Part shown: positions 52,738 to 60,283 of the stretch, one piece after another
Position numbering within the stretch: position 1 is the first letter of the stretch
Layout of the letters: each line of letters starts with the position of its first letter
Notes under the pieces: model-generated
Database searches by the model: none
Seen by the model: only the letters and a program-made list of their open reading frames with translations
Told to the model about the DNA's origin: nothing
Translations under genes and position numbers: made by a program
Assembly (NCBI GenBank): GCA_040830725.1
Contig: JBFOMG010000036.1
Span: 25,067 to 89,066 of the forward strand
Length of the DNA: 64,000 bases
Direction of reading: 5' to 3'
Source: JAWKWH01 sp040830725
GTDB lineage: Bacteria; Pseudomonadota; Alphaproteobacteria; Rhizobiales; Rhizobiaceae

Positions 52738-53439
52738 ATGCTCCTCATCGCCCGCATATTGCTGTTCATCCAAATCGTCATCATCGCCGCGGCACTTGGC
52801 GCGTTCGGTTCGTTTTTTGGTTTGATCTCCATCTCGCTATTGCTTGGTGCTGACAGCCGCGAGGGAGCGCTTGCCATGGGCGCCGCCGGCCTGATGCCGA
52901 TTGGAGGTCTCGTGGGCGCCGGCATCGGTGTTTGGGTTGGATGGAAAGCAATCAATGGTCTGAACAGGGCCACGATCCTGGGCGGTGGCTTTGGTCTGTT
53001 GGCGCTGGCCGCAGCAGCGGTCGGCGGCTGGTTCGTTTTGCAAGAGATGGCCGATGGAGACCCTTATGATTCCGCCAGGGAGCCCACCGCACATATTGAA
53101 TGGCGGTTATCCAAACTGGTGCCGGTGGAGCAAATAAAACCCGTTTACCGATACACGATGCGGTCGACCTTCATGGACTGGACCCTCAGCTCACACTGGG
53201 ACGATCCATATTACCGGGAGGAGAACGGAAAAACCATTCTGCGCTTTCGCGCCAGCCTGCGCTGGCGTGAGGACGGCAGGATGTTTCAGGTCTGGAACTA
53301 CCCCAAACATGATGACCGCACTACGGTGATCCTCGACATGCCGGACGATCCGTCACCCTCCGATGCGTTCAGCCCATGGCAGCCGGTTGACGGGGAGCAC
53401 GGTGAAGCTGTGCGATGGCGGGTCGATCCGGTTGAGTGA
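52738..53439 (+). CDS. Membrane protein of unknown function
   Basis: A 233-residue protein. The first 100 residues make three hydrophobic segments with many glycines (AMGAAGLMPIGGLVGAGIGVW is one). The last 130 residues form a soluble domain rich in Trp and Arg (IEWRLSKLVPVEQIKPVY; SLRWREDGRMFQVWNY). No family recognised. A good ribosome site (AAGGAGA) precedes the ATG. Confidence 0.75.
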   Translation: MLLIARILLFIQIVIIAAALGAFGSFFGLISISLLLGADSREGALAMGAAGLMPIGGLVGAGIGVWVGWKAINGLNRATILGGGFGLLALAAAAVGGWFVLQEMADGDPYDSAREPTAHIEWRLSKLVPVEQIKPVYRYTMRSTFMDWTLSSHWDDPYYREENGKTILRFRASLRWREDGRMFQVWNYPKHDDRTTVILDMPDDPSPSDAFSPWQPVDGEHGEAVRWRVDPVE

Positions 53440-53570
53440 GACGGCATTCGCAACAATGCAAACACTTTGCCGAAAGTGCGAAATCGGCTTCTCGAATTGA
53501 CCAAGTGCTGGGCGAGATTGGGGTTGAACCGCCGCAATCCAGCCGTGGAGGCTTTCAATTTCGTAATTCG

Positions 53571-54767
53571 CTAGGCTCGTTGCCTGAAGAGGTTCTGACC
53601 GAACGACAGCAATGTGCTCTCGCGTTTCTCTTCTTCTGGCTTGCCAGCCTCACGCAGGACGATTTTTTTCAAGTCCTCGATTACGTTCGCCTTGGGATTC
53701 AGCACTTCTACGGCTACGCCGCGATCTATCGCGTTTCGGACCAGCTTGTAGTTGTTCGCAACGCCGCCAACAAAATGCTCGCCCAACAGCTCGATTGCAT
53801 CATCAGCACTTATGTTTGTATTGGCCGAACGCCGCTCAAACCGGTTGATGATGACTTTGGGGTCAATGGGAATATCGGATTTTTCCAGAATGGCTTGAAC
53901 CAGTTTTTGTGCGCGACGCATCGAAGGCACAGTCATCTCGGCAACGATATAAGTCTCATCAACACCCATCAGAATTGCCTCGGTCCAAGGCAACCAGGTT
54001 CTCGGCAGATCGATGATAACGTGATCAAATGAGACAGACACGACATCCAATATGCGCAGAACCAGATCCGCATCGATCAGTTTGGTTTCCGTCGGCGAAC
54101 TGGGCGATGCCAAAATGCACAAGCCGCTGGCATGTTTTGAGGTCATCGCCTCAAGGAGGTTTTGATCCAAACGATCGGGTTGTTTGATGACTTCCTCAAG
54201 ATCGAAATGCGGTTCAAGATCCAGATATTCCGCACAGCTACCGTCGTTGAAGTTCAGATCCACGACGCAGGTTCTTGAATTACCTGTGTTGGATTTATGG
54301 AGCAGAAAGGCTGTTTGGATGGCTAAGGTAGTGGCACCGTTTCCGCTGGCTGCCGGCATGAATGCAAGTACGCGGGATTGTTGATCTGCGTTGCTGGTAT
54401 TGCGTTTCAACATTCCAAGACAGGCGCGAATGATGTCAGGCGCTGTAACGGGCTTGACGATGAAATCAGAGATTTTCAGGTGGAAAAGCACGCGAATTGA
54501 AGCGTTGCTGTGTTTCTCCAACACGGCAAGGATCGGCACCTGGCCGGAAAAACGCTTGCTGATGCGATGTAGTGCTTCCAGTTCGAGAAGCTTCGTCGCA
54601 TCCATGTCAATAACGAATGCATCGAAACGACCTTCCGGGAACGCACTTTCCAGCTCAACCACATCTCTCTCGAAATGCACAACTTCAAACTGACTGTCGA
54701 TGCCGAGCGCCGATCGAGCGATTGTCCAAAATGATCTGTCTTTGGATACAATGGCAATGCGTTGCAT
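53571..54767 (-). CDS. CpaE-like ATPase with N-terminal receiver-like domain
   Basis: A 398-residue protein of the CpaE/MinD type. Residues 1-120 resemble a response-regulator receiver with Asp 54 and the Lys of IVKPV (105). Then a ParA-like domain: the P-loop ASGNGATT (140-147) lacks the usual lysines of KGGxGKT, as in many CpaE proteins; VVDLNFNDGS and VIIDLPRTW are switch strands. CpaE places Flp/Tad pili at the pole. No other tad gene is here, so it is an orphan and may have another partner. The stop converges on the membrane-protein gene. Confidence 0.82.
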   Translation of the reverse strand: MQRIAIVSKDRSFWTIARSALGIDSQFEVVHFERDVVELESAFPEGRFDAFVIDMDATKLLELEALHRISKRFSGQVPILAVLEKHSNASIRVLFHLKISDFIVKPVTAPDIIRACLGMLKRNTSNADQQSRVLAFMPAASGNGATTLAIQTAFLLHKSNTGNSRTCVVDLNFNDGSCAEYLDLEPHFDLEEVIKQPDRLDQNLLEAMTSKHASGLCILASPSSPTETKLIDADLVLRILDVVSVSFDHVIIDLPRTWLPWTEAILMGVDETYIVAEMTVPSMRRAQKLVQAILEKSDIPIDPKVIINRFERRSANTNISADDAIELLGEHFVGGVANNYKLVRNAIDRGVAVEVLNPKANVIEDLKKIVLREAGKPEEEKRESTLLSFGQNLFRQRA

Positions 54768-55029
54768 GTCTCAGATATTTCACCTTCCACTTCGTGTACC
54801 GCCAACACCAATCAGCACACAGCGTTCCCGCCGTGTCCATTAGCATCTGATGATCAATTTTTTCGAAATCCGTATGGATAAAAATCCGCTAACGGGGCGG
54901 GTATGTTCGGGGAGAACCCTGCGCAACATCCACTTCAGATCACACCAAAAGCAGGTCGGTCATGACAAATTGATATTCAGGGCTTTGTTCGGGTCAGGTA
55001 CAATTCACGTGTCCGACGTAAACACATGA

Positions 55030-55230
55030 TCATTCGCAGAGATGACAACGTGTAGTGCGTCTTATATAGCCGAGCCGTGTTTTTCCTCCATGGGTCACAA
55101 TCAGCTGTTTCAAATCGAGTTGCTGTCGCATGCGGCATTTGGTGCACATGAACTCAAGCAAGTAATTTCGATCTGCCAGCTCACGCAAAGTGATACCGTC
55201 ATCGAGTTCCGATGCTTCGATGATCAACAT
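55030..55230 (-). CDS. Small zinc-ribbon-like protein
   Basis: A 66-residue peptide with two cysteine pairs, CTKC and CHLC, 33 residues apart, the pattern of a zinc ribbon. ATG at 55230 has GGAGAC nine bases upstream; an in-frame TTG at 55263 is possible. Orphan; function unknown. It could be a regulatory or nucleic-acid-binding peptide. The regions either side (54768-55029 and 55264-55487) show no other gene. Confidence 0.55.
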   Translation of the reverse strand: MLIIEASELDDGITLRELADRNYLLEFMCTKCRMRQQLDLKQLIVTHGGKTRLGYIRRTTRCHLCE

Positions 55231-55487
55231 TGGTTGGCCGAGTCTCCGCTTCGATACGGACAAACCGTGTAATGTTCGAGAAACGCTCCACTCTTATGCC
55301 ATGGTATACAAGCTTTGCAGGTGAACAATCCCGCATCGTTTCAAAGCGAGCTCTCAATTTGTGATCGCCCAAAATACGCGCCTCAAGCATGAATCATCTT
55401 GGCTATGATCAGCCCGAATGCCACCGATCGGCTTGAAATCGATCCTCGCGATTCCCATCGTTAGTTGGAAGATGAGGAGTGAAAGGC

Positions 55488-55919
55488 ATGAGCCAAGACT
55501 ACAAAGCCAATATCACACGATCCAGCATTTGGATGCGGTTGGTCTTCATGATCATTTTTGCAGTTGCATTCAACGTCGCTGAGATCGTCATCTTTATTGT
55601 GACGGTATTCCAGTTTCTTGCCAGCTTGTTTACTGGTGAACCCAATGACCGCTTGGTTCGTTTCGGCCGGAATTTGGCTAAGTATATCCAGCAGATCATC
55701 GCGTTCATGACATTCGCAACGGAAGAACGACCGTTTCCGTTTTCAACCTGGCCAGACGAGCCCGACAACGAAACCCCTGCGGATCAACCTGTTATTTTGC
55801 AGCCTGAAAAGACTGCCGCCGGCGAAGATCAAACCAATACCTCGACGAAGGCAAAACCTAGAAAACGAACGACAAGAAAATCACCCACGGGGCCAAAGAC
55901 AAGAAGAAAACCAAGCTAA
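55488..55919 (+). CDS. DUF4389 domain membrane protein
   Basis: A 143-residue protein of the DUF4389 family: two membrane segments around residues 15-50 (MRLVFMIIFAVAFNVAEI and VTVFQFLASLF), the conserved GEPNDRLVRFGRNLAKY and the TFATEERPFPFSTWP stretch. A disordered basic tail (KAKPRKRTTRKSP) follows. Function unknown. ATG at 55488 follows AGGAG; a GTG three codons earlier is possible. Confidence 0.85.
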   Translation: MSQDYKANITRSSIWMRLVFMIIFAVAFNVAEIVIFIVTVFQFLASLFTGEPNDRLVRFGRNLAKYIQQIIAFMTFATEERPFPFSTWPDEPDNETPADQPVILQPEKTAAGEDQTNTSTKAKPRKRTTRKSPTGPKTRRKPS

Positions 55920-56260
55920 TCACGCCCCGTAGTTTGGACTCAAGGATCAGTGTATTGCGAACGTCTGTTGCCGAGCAGACTTGGGCTGGCGATTTCTTGT
56001 CTTTGGTTTTTCACCTCGAAGCACCGACTGTGTTGATACCGTTCAATCTTGAAATCCGAATCACTCCCTCAGACAAAAAACTCTTTGAAAGTGTCTCCCA
56101 ACGGACCTGATAATTGGATCAGGGGCGTCGTTCAGCGAGCCAAATCAGTGGATAGTCCAGGAAAAACAAGTCAATTCGCGAAGAGTGATTGTGAGAACGC
56201 TGGACCAATCGATCGTGAATGCACACAATGTCGGTCGGCACCAAATACGGGGATTGGACC
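55920..56260. other. Intergenic region, no gene seen
   Basis: About 340 bases that look AT-rich. Short open frames only. A six-base-pair stem CCTGAT/ATCAGG near 56105-56122 has no U-tract, so no terminator is claimed. Confidence 0.5.
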
Positions 56261-56560
56261 ATGGCGACACCACAATTCTATCGAGACGTAAACGCAGAGA
56301 AAGAGCGCATAAAAACGCGATACGATGAAATAGACCAGAACATCAGTGCCCTGGAGAACGAACGTCGAGCGATCCAGGATCGGGAAAAGCTGCTCGATGC
56401 GGTCGGTGAACTGTATCTCTCATCGCAGAAATTGATCGAAGACGCCCAAAACGCGCAATTGCGATTTAGTACAAAACTGGATCAAGTCTCGGAAGTCGAG
56501 TTATCGGATGCTGATCGGATTGGCATTGAATTGAAGACGGCCGAGCTGCTCGACAGCTAG
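56261..56560 (+). CDS. Small coiled-coil protein of unknown function
   Basis: A 99-residue, highly charged helical protein (AEKERIKTRYDEIDQNISAL and DREKLLDAVGELYLSSQKL show heptad-like spacing). No family recognised. The ATG at 56261 follows GGGGAT; an upstream ATG at 56219 would add 14 residues. It is the last gene before tRNA-Val. Confidence 0.6.
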   Translation: MATPQFYRDVNAEKERIKTRYDEIDQNISALENERRAIQDREKLLDAVGELYLSSQKLIEDAQNAQLRFSTKLDQVSEVELSDADRIGIELKTAELLDS

Positions 56561-56594
56561 GCTCAGGGCAATCGGCGCAATCAGAGATTTAGAA

Positions 56595-56669
56595 TGGTGG
56601 GCGTGACTGGGATTGAACCAGTGACCCCTACGATGTCAACGTAGTGCTCTCCCGCTGAGCTACACGCCC
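56595..56669 (-). tRNA. tRNA-Val (anticodon GAC), CCA encoded
   Basis: The reverse strand folds as a tRNA: acceptor GGGCGTG (56669-56663) with CACGCCC (56605-56599), D arm GCTC...GAGC, anticodon stem CTACG/CGTAG around the loop TTGACAT (anticodon GAC), T arm ACTGG TTCAATC CCAGT, discriminator A and a genomic CCA at 56595-56597. Confidence 0.97.
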
Positions 56670-56761
56670 ATTCGCGCCGCGCATAGAACATAGATTTGGC
56701 GGCTGCGCAATAGTCTCTCGATCTGAATTTGAAGCGCTTCGGCGGCTGGAATGCCAGGCGA

Positions 56762-57124
56762 TCAGGCCGCCTGCAGCATTTTTTCAACCTCGTTGACGAG
56801 ATCGCGCAAATGAAACGGCTTTGACAGGATTTTCGCGTCTTTCGGCGCTTTGGAATCCGGGTTGAGTGCGACAGCGGCAAAACCGGTTATGAACATAACC
56901 TTCAGGTCCGGATCAATTTCGGTCGCCCGTCGCGCAAGCTCAATGCCATCCATTTCAGGCATGACAATATCGGTCAATAGCAGATTGAACGGCTCTTCGC
57001 GAAGACGCTCATAGGCGCTGGCGCCATTGTCGAAGTCGGTAACCTCATATCCGGCCCGCTCAAGAGCTTTCACCAGGAAGCGGCGCATATCCTCATCGTC
57101 TTCGGCGAGCAGTATTCTCGTCAC
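56762..57124 (-). CDS. cpdR: Cell-cycle response regulator CpdR
   Basis: A 120-residue single receiver domain: acidic pair in LLAEDDEDMRRF (residues 8-11), phosphorylated Asp 52 in LLTDIVMPEMDG, FITGF with the switch Thr, and Lys in ILSKPF. The protein ends in Ala-Ala. CpdR, when unphosphorylated, primes ClpXP to degrade cell-cycle proteins such as CtrA and PdhS family regulators in alphaproteobacteria. The neighbour order with N-formylglutamate amidohydrolase and hisN is the one typical of rhizobia. Confidence 0.93.
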   Translation of the reverse strand: MTRILLAEDDEDMRRFLVKALERAGYEVTDFDNGASAYERLREEPFNLLLTDIVMPEMDGIELARRATEIDPDLKVMFITGFAAVALNPDSKAPKDAKILSKPFHLRDLVNEVEKMLQAA

Positions 57125-57308
57125 GGATCCCAGTCCTCGTGATTCCGACGGTGTTCAAGCCTTAATGCATGGTCTTTGCCAATCTCACTATGGGGGTTAG
57201 ACAGTAAATATCAAGTGAATGTGCGCCATTGCTGGACATGCAATCTCCACGGTGGCAGTCTCCGCACGCTATTCAATGGGTGATTCAGCCAGCATGGAAG
57301 GAATGCGC

Positions 57309-58199
57309 GTGAACAAACCGGATGACACGTCCGAGGCCCCTCCCTTCCATGTCAGCATGCCGGCACATCAATCCGTGCCGTTTGTGTTTAATTCCCCGCA
57401 CAGCGGCCGCCACTACGCAGCGGAATTCCTGAAACAGTCGCGCCTCGACCAGATTTCAATCCGCAAATCCGAAGACGCTTATGTCGAGGAACTGTTTGCG
57501 TGCGCGCCTTCGCTTGGTGCTCCGCTGCTCGCGGCAAACTTTCCCCGTGCCTGGCTCGACGTCAACCGGGAGCCTTGGGAACTCGATCCGCGAATGTTCG
57601 ACGATCCCGTTCCCTCTTTCGCCAACACCAGGTCAGCTCGGGTTGCAGGCGGGCTCGGAACCATTCCCCGTCTGGTTGGAGAGGGGCTCGAAATCTATCA
57701 TTCGCGATTGCGGCTTTCCGAGGCGCTGATGCGCATTGAACAGGCATACAAGCCCTATCACGAGTGTCTGCAGCGCCTGCTCGCCCACACGCACGGCCGA
57801 TTTGGCGCGGCAATCCTGGTTGATTGCCACTCGATGCCTGCCAATATCCGGGCCACTGAAGGCGGCGAGAAACCTGATTTCATCATTGGCGACCGGTTTG
57901 GTACTTCCGCGTCCCTGCAACTCAGCGAGCGGGCAATGAAGCTGCTGCGTTCAATGGGATACACGGTTACCCACAACAAGCCCTATGCGGGTGGTTTCAT
58001 CACCGAACATTACGGCCGGCCGGACAAGGGCCTTCACGCAATTCAGATCGAAGTCAACCGCAGCCTCTACATGGACGAGCGGACCTATCACAAGCAGTCC
58101 GGATTCTCCGCACTCTGCGAAGACCTGGGCAGTTTCTGCCGCGAACTGATGAAATTCACGGCATCGGAACTCGGCGATATGCCGTTGGCGGCGGAATAG
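57309..58199 (+). CDS. N-formylglutamate amidohydrolase family protein
   Basis: A 296-residue HutG-like zinc hydrolase: VFNSPHSGRHYAAEF near the N terminus, the central ILVDCHSMP with a metal-binding His, and HAIQIEVNRSLYMDE near the end. The family cleaves N-formylglutamate to formate and glutamate, though no histidine-use genes are adjacent. The GTG at 57309 has AAGGA six to eight bases before; the ATG at 57303 is too close to that site but cannot be excluded. It is divergent from cpdR and ends nine bases before hisN. Confidence 0.9.
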   Translation: MNKPDDTSEAPPFHVSMPAHQSVPFVFNSPHSGRHYAAEFLKQSRLDQISIRKSEDAYVEELFACAPSLGAPLLAANFPRAWLDVNREPWELDPRMFDDPVPSFANTRSARVAGGLGTIPRLVGEGLEIYHSRLRLSEALMRIEQAYKPYHECLQRLLAHTHGRFGAAILVDCHSMPANIRATEGGEKPDFIIGDRFGTSASLQLSERAMKLLRSMGYTVTHNKPYAGGFITEHYGRPDKGLHAIQIEVNRSLYMDERTYHKQSGFSALCEDLGSFCRELMKFTASELGDMPLAAE

Positions 58200-58208
58200 A
58201 GATCACCG

Positions 58209-58985
58209 ATGCCGACCGACATTGCGTTTCTGAGACAACTGGCAAAAGCCGCAGCGGAACAAACCCTGCCCCGATTCAGGGCTGACGGCCATGTAACAAA
58301 CAAGCAGCGGGGCGGTTTCGATCCGGTAACCGAAGCGGATCGGGAAGCCGAACGCGCTATCAGAGGCCTGATCAACAAAACCTATCCCCGGCACGGAATA
58401 CTTGGCGAAGAATTCGGCGCGGAAAACACTGACAACAAGCACGTTTGGGTAATCGACCCGATTGACGGCACGCGCGCGTTCATTTCGGGCTTGCCGGTCT
58501 GGGGCACGCTTGTCGGTCTGACAGAGGATGGAAAGGCAATCGCCGGCTTGATGGCACAGCCTTTTACCGGGGAACTTTATATGGCCGCCGGCGGCGAAGG
58601 GATGCACGAGGGCCCAGGAGGCAAGACCGGACTCAAAACAAAAGACACCGCGTCACTCGACGATGCAATTTTGTTCACCACTTCGCCCAAATTGTTCGAA
58701 GGGCAAGAGCTGGAAGCCTACGAACGTCTCGAATCAGAGGTCAAATTGGCCCGCTACGGGTGCGACTGCTATGCGTTCGCTCTGCTTGCAGCCGGGCACA
58801 TCGACGCGGTCGTGGAACCCGGAATCCTGCAACCCTACGACATTGTCGGGCTAATTCCATTGATTGAAGCGGCCGGTGGTGTGGTAACACGCTGGGACGG
58901 TGGCCCGGCCGAAACCGGCGGCAATGTCCTGGCGGCGGCAACACCGGCACTCCATGAGGCGGCACTGGCAAAATTGAATTCTTAG
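58209..58985 (+). CDS. hisN: Histidinol-phosphatase, inositol-monophosphatase type
   Basis: A 258-residue IMPase-fold phosphatase. Metal-site motifs: GILGEEFG (about residues 63-70), VIDPIDGTRAFISG (about 81-94) and QPYDIVGLIPLIEAAGG near the end. In actinobacteria and alphaproteobacteria this type (HisN) removes phosphate from histidinol-phosphate in histidine synthesis. Position behind cpdR and the amidohydrolase supports the name. Some activity on other sugar phosphates is possible. Confidence 0.88.
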   Translation: MPTDIAFLRQLAKAAAEQTLPRFRADGHVTNKQRGGFDPVTEADREAERAIRGLINKTYPRHGILGEEFGAENTDNKHVWVIDPIDGTRAFISGLPVWGTLVGLTEDGKAIAGLMAQPFTGELYMAAGGEGMHEGPGGKTGLKTKDTASLDDAILFTTSPKLFEGQELEAYERLESEVKLARYGCDCYAFALLAAGHIDAVVEPGILQPYDIVGLIPLIEAAGGVVTRWDGGPAETGGNVLAAATPALHEAALAKLNS

Positions 58986-58995
58986 AGCGTGTCGC

Positions 58996-59946
58996 TCAGC
59001 TTTCACTGCCCGGAACGAACGCATCGAATGCCGCGAGCAGTTGATCGCGGTATCGGTCGGCCTCCTGCAGGATTTCGTGGCGGGCACCGTCGACAACGAT
59101 GAGTTTACCCGAACGGAGACGCTGGGAATACCGTTCGATTGCGCGATTGGAGACGACCTCGTCGGCACCAGCAGCAATGATCAGTATCGGGATGCGAATG
59201 GAGGCCATGAAGTCAGTGTCTGACACGTCGGCGGAGGCGCGGCAAAACGCATTGACCCACGCAGCGGTCGGCCCTCCCAGGCCCAGCCGTGGCGCTTTTT
59301 TGAACAGTTCGGCATTGCGCCTGTATCGATCTGCATCAGTCGTCAGCTTGTTGCCTTCAAACGGCCGTATCTCGCTCGGACGCCGCCCGCCGGCCATGTA
59401 TATTCGCCCAAGACCAATCTGGTTCAGCACACCGGTCACTGTTTTCAGTGCAGACATGGAAAATCGCGAAGTGTGCAATTCCAGGAGCGGCGCACACAGA
59501 ACCATGCGGTCAACCCGGTTGACGAGAAGCGGGGTGGCAAGCAGCGCGACAAGCGATCCTGTCGAATGGGCCAAGATGTAGTAGGGCCCGGGACAATCGG
59601 GCAGAACGATCTCCTCGAAGAATGTATCGAGGTCAGACACATAGTCATAAAAACTGTCAACATAGCCTTTGGCGGGGTTGCCGATCAGCCGGTCCGAGCC
59701 GCCCTGCCCGCGCCAGTCCAGCGTGGCGACACACAGTCCGCGGTCTGCCAAGTCACCGACGGTTTCAAAATACTTCTCAATACATTCATTTCGGCCATGA
59801 AGGGCGATAACCGTCCCCTTTCTTGGAGACGTGACATCGCGAAACAGCGCATATCGCAGTTTGCGGCCATCCCGCGATCTGAAAAAATCGGCGACAGCCC
59901 CTTTGGGTACGGGATTGTTCTCAGTCTCGACCAGGTGATCCGCCAT
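58996..59946 (-). CDS. Alpha/beta hydrolase, lysophospholipase-like
   Basis: A 316-residue hydrolase: IALHGRNECIEKYFETV (oxyanion strand), LDWRGQGGSDR, the nucleophile Ser in AHSTGS, IIAAGADEVVSN with the acid, and the catalytic His in GARHEIL. This set is typical of monoglyceride lipase/lysophospholipase L2-like proteins (PldB group). The first residue of the nucleophile elbow is Ala rather than Gly. Substrate unknown. Convergent with hisN, ten bases apart. Confidence 0.88.
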   Translation of the reverse strand: MADHLVETENNPVPKGAVADFFRSRDGRKLRYALFRDVTSPRKGTVIALHGRNECIEKYFETVGDLADRGLCVATLDWRGQGGSDRLIGNPAKGYVDSFYDYVSDLDTFFEEIVLPDCPGPYYILAHSTGSLVALLATPLLVNRVDRMVLCAPLLELHTSRFSMSALKTVTGVLNQIGLGRIYMAGGRRPSEIRPFEGNKLTTDADRYRRNAELFKKAPRLGLGGPTAAWVNAFCRASADVSDTDFMASIRIPILIIAAGADEVVSNRAIERYSQRLRSGKLIVVDGARHEILQEADRYRDQLLAAFDAFVPGSES

Positions 59947-60283
59947 CTGTCACTCCATGGGGCTCCACAACGCGGTGATAAGGCCGCAAGTTGTGAATGC
60001 AAGCCCATTTGCCATTGAGGCAGCACATTGGGAAAGGTTGAAGGTGAAGTGAGCCTTGAAACCGGCCTCTCTGTCCCGGGAGGAAGGGACGTTACCCCCG
60101 GGACAGCGAGCCGGACCAGGTCAGGACCATCGGTCCGATACGATTCGTTGGAACCGTCGGATATCGGTCTAGCAATGGCGGGGTGAACGGATCCGGAAAC
60201 GCCCGTTCATCTTGGGTTCATGCGATGGAAGTCCGGGAATTCGCACCGATATATGGTCCCCAGCGTTCGGGAACATCCGGTTG
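59947..60283. other. Intergenic region with strong stem-loops, possible structured RNA
   Basis: No gene seen. The strongest feature is a ten-base-pair perfect stem CTGTCCCGGG/CCCGGGACAG (60071-60080 with 60097-60106), extended outward with small bulges to 60062-60114. Further short stems follow: GGACC-ATC-GGTCC, a CCGATA/TATCGG pair, and TGAACGG/CCGTTCA near 60190-60215. No U-run follows them, so they are not simple terminators. Strand and family are unknown. Confidence 0.45.

Noticed and set aside
55199..55390. Reverse frame of 63 codons overlapping the zinc-ribbon peptide
   Set aside because: No recognisable features; the overlapping cysteine-bearing frame is the better candidate.
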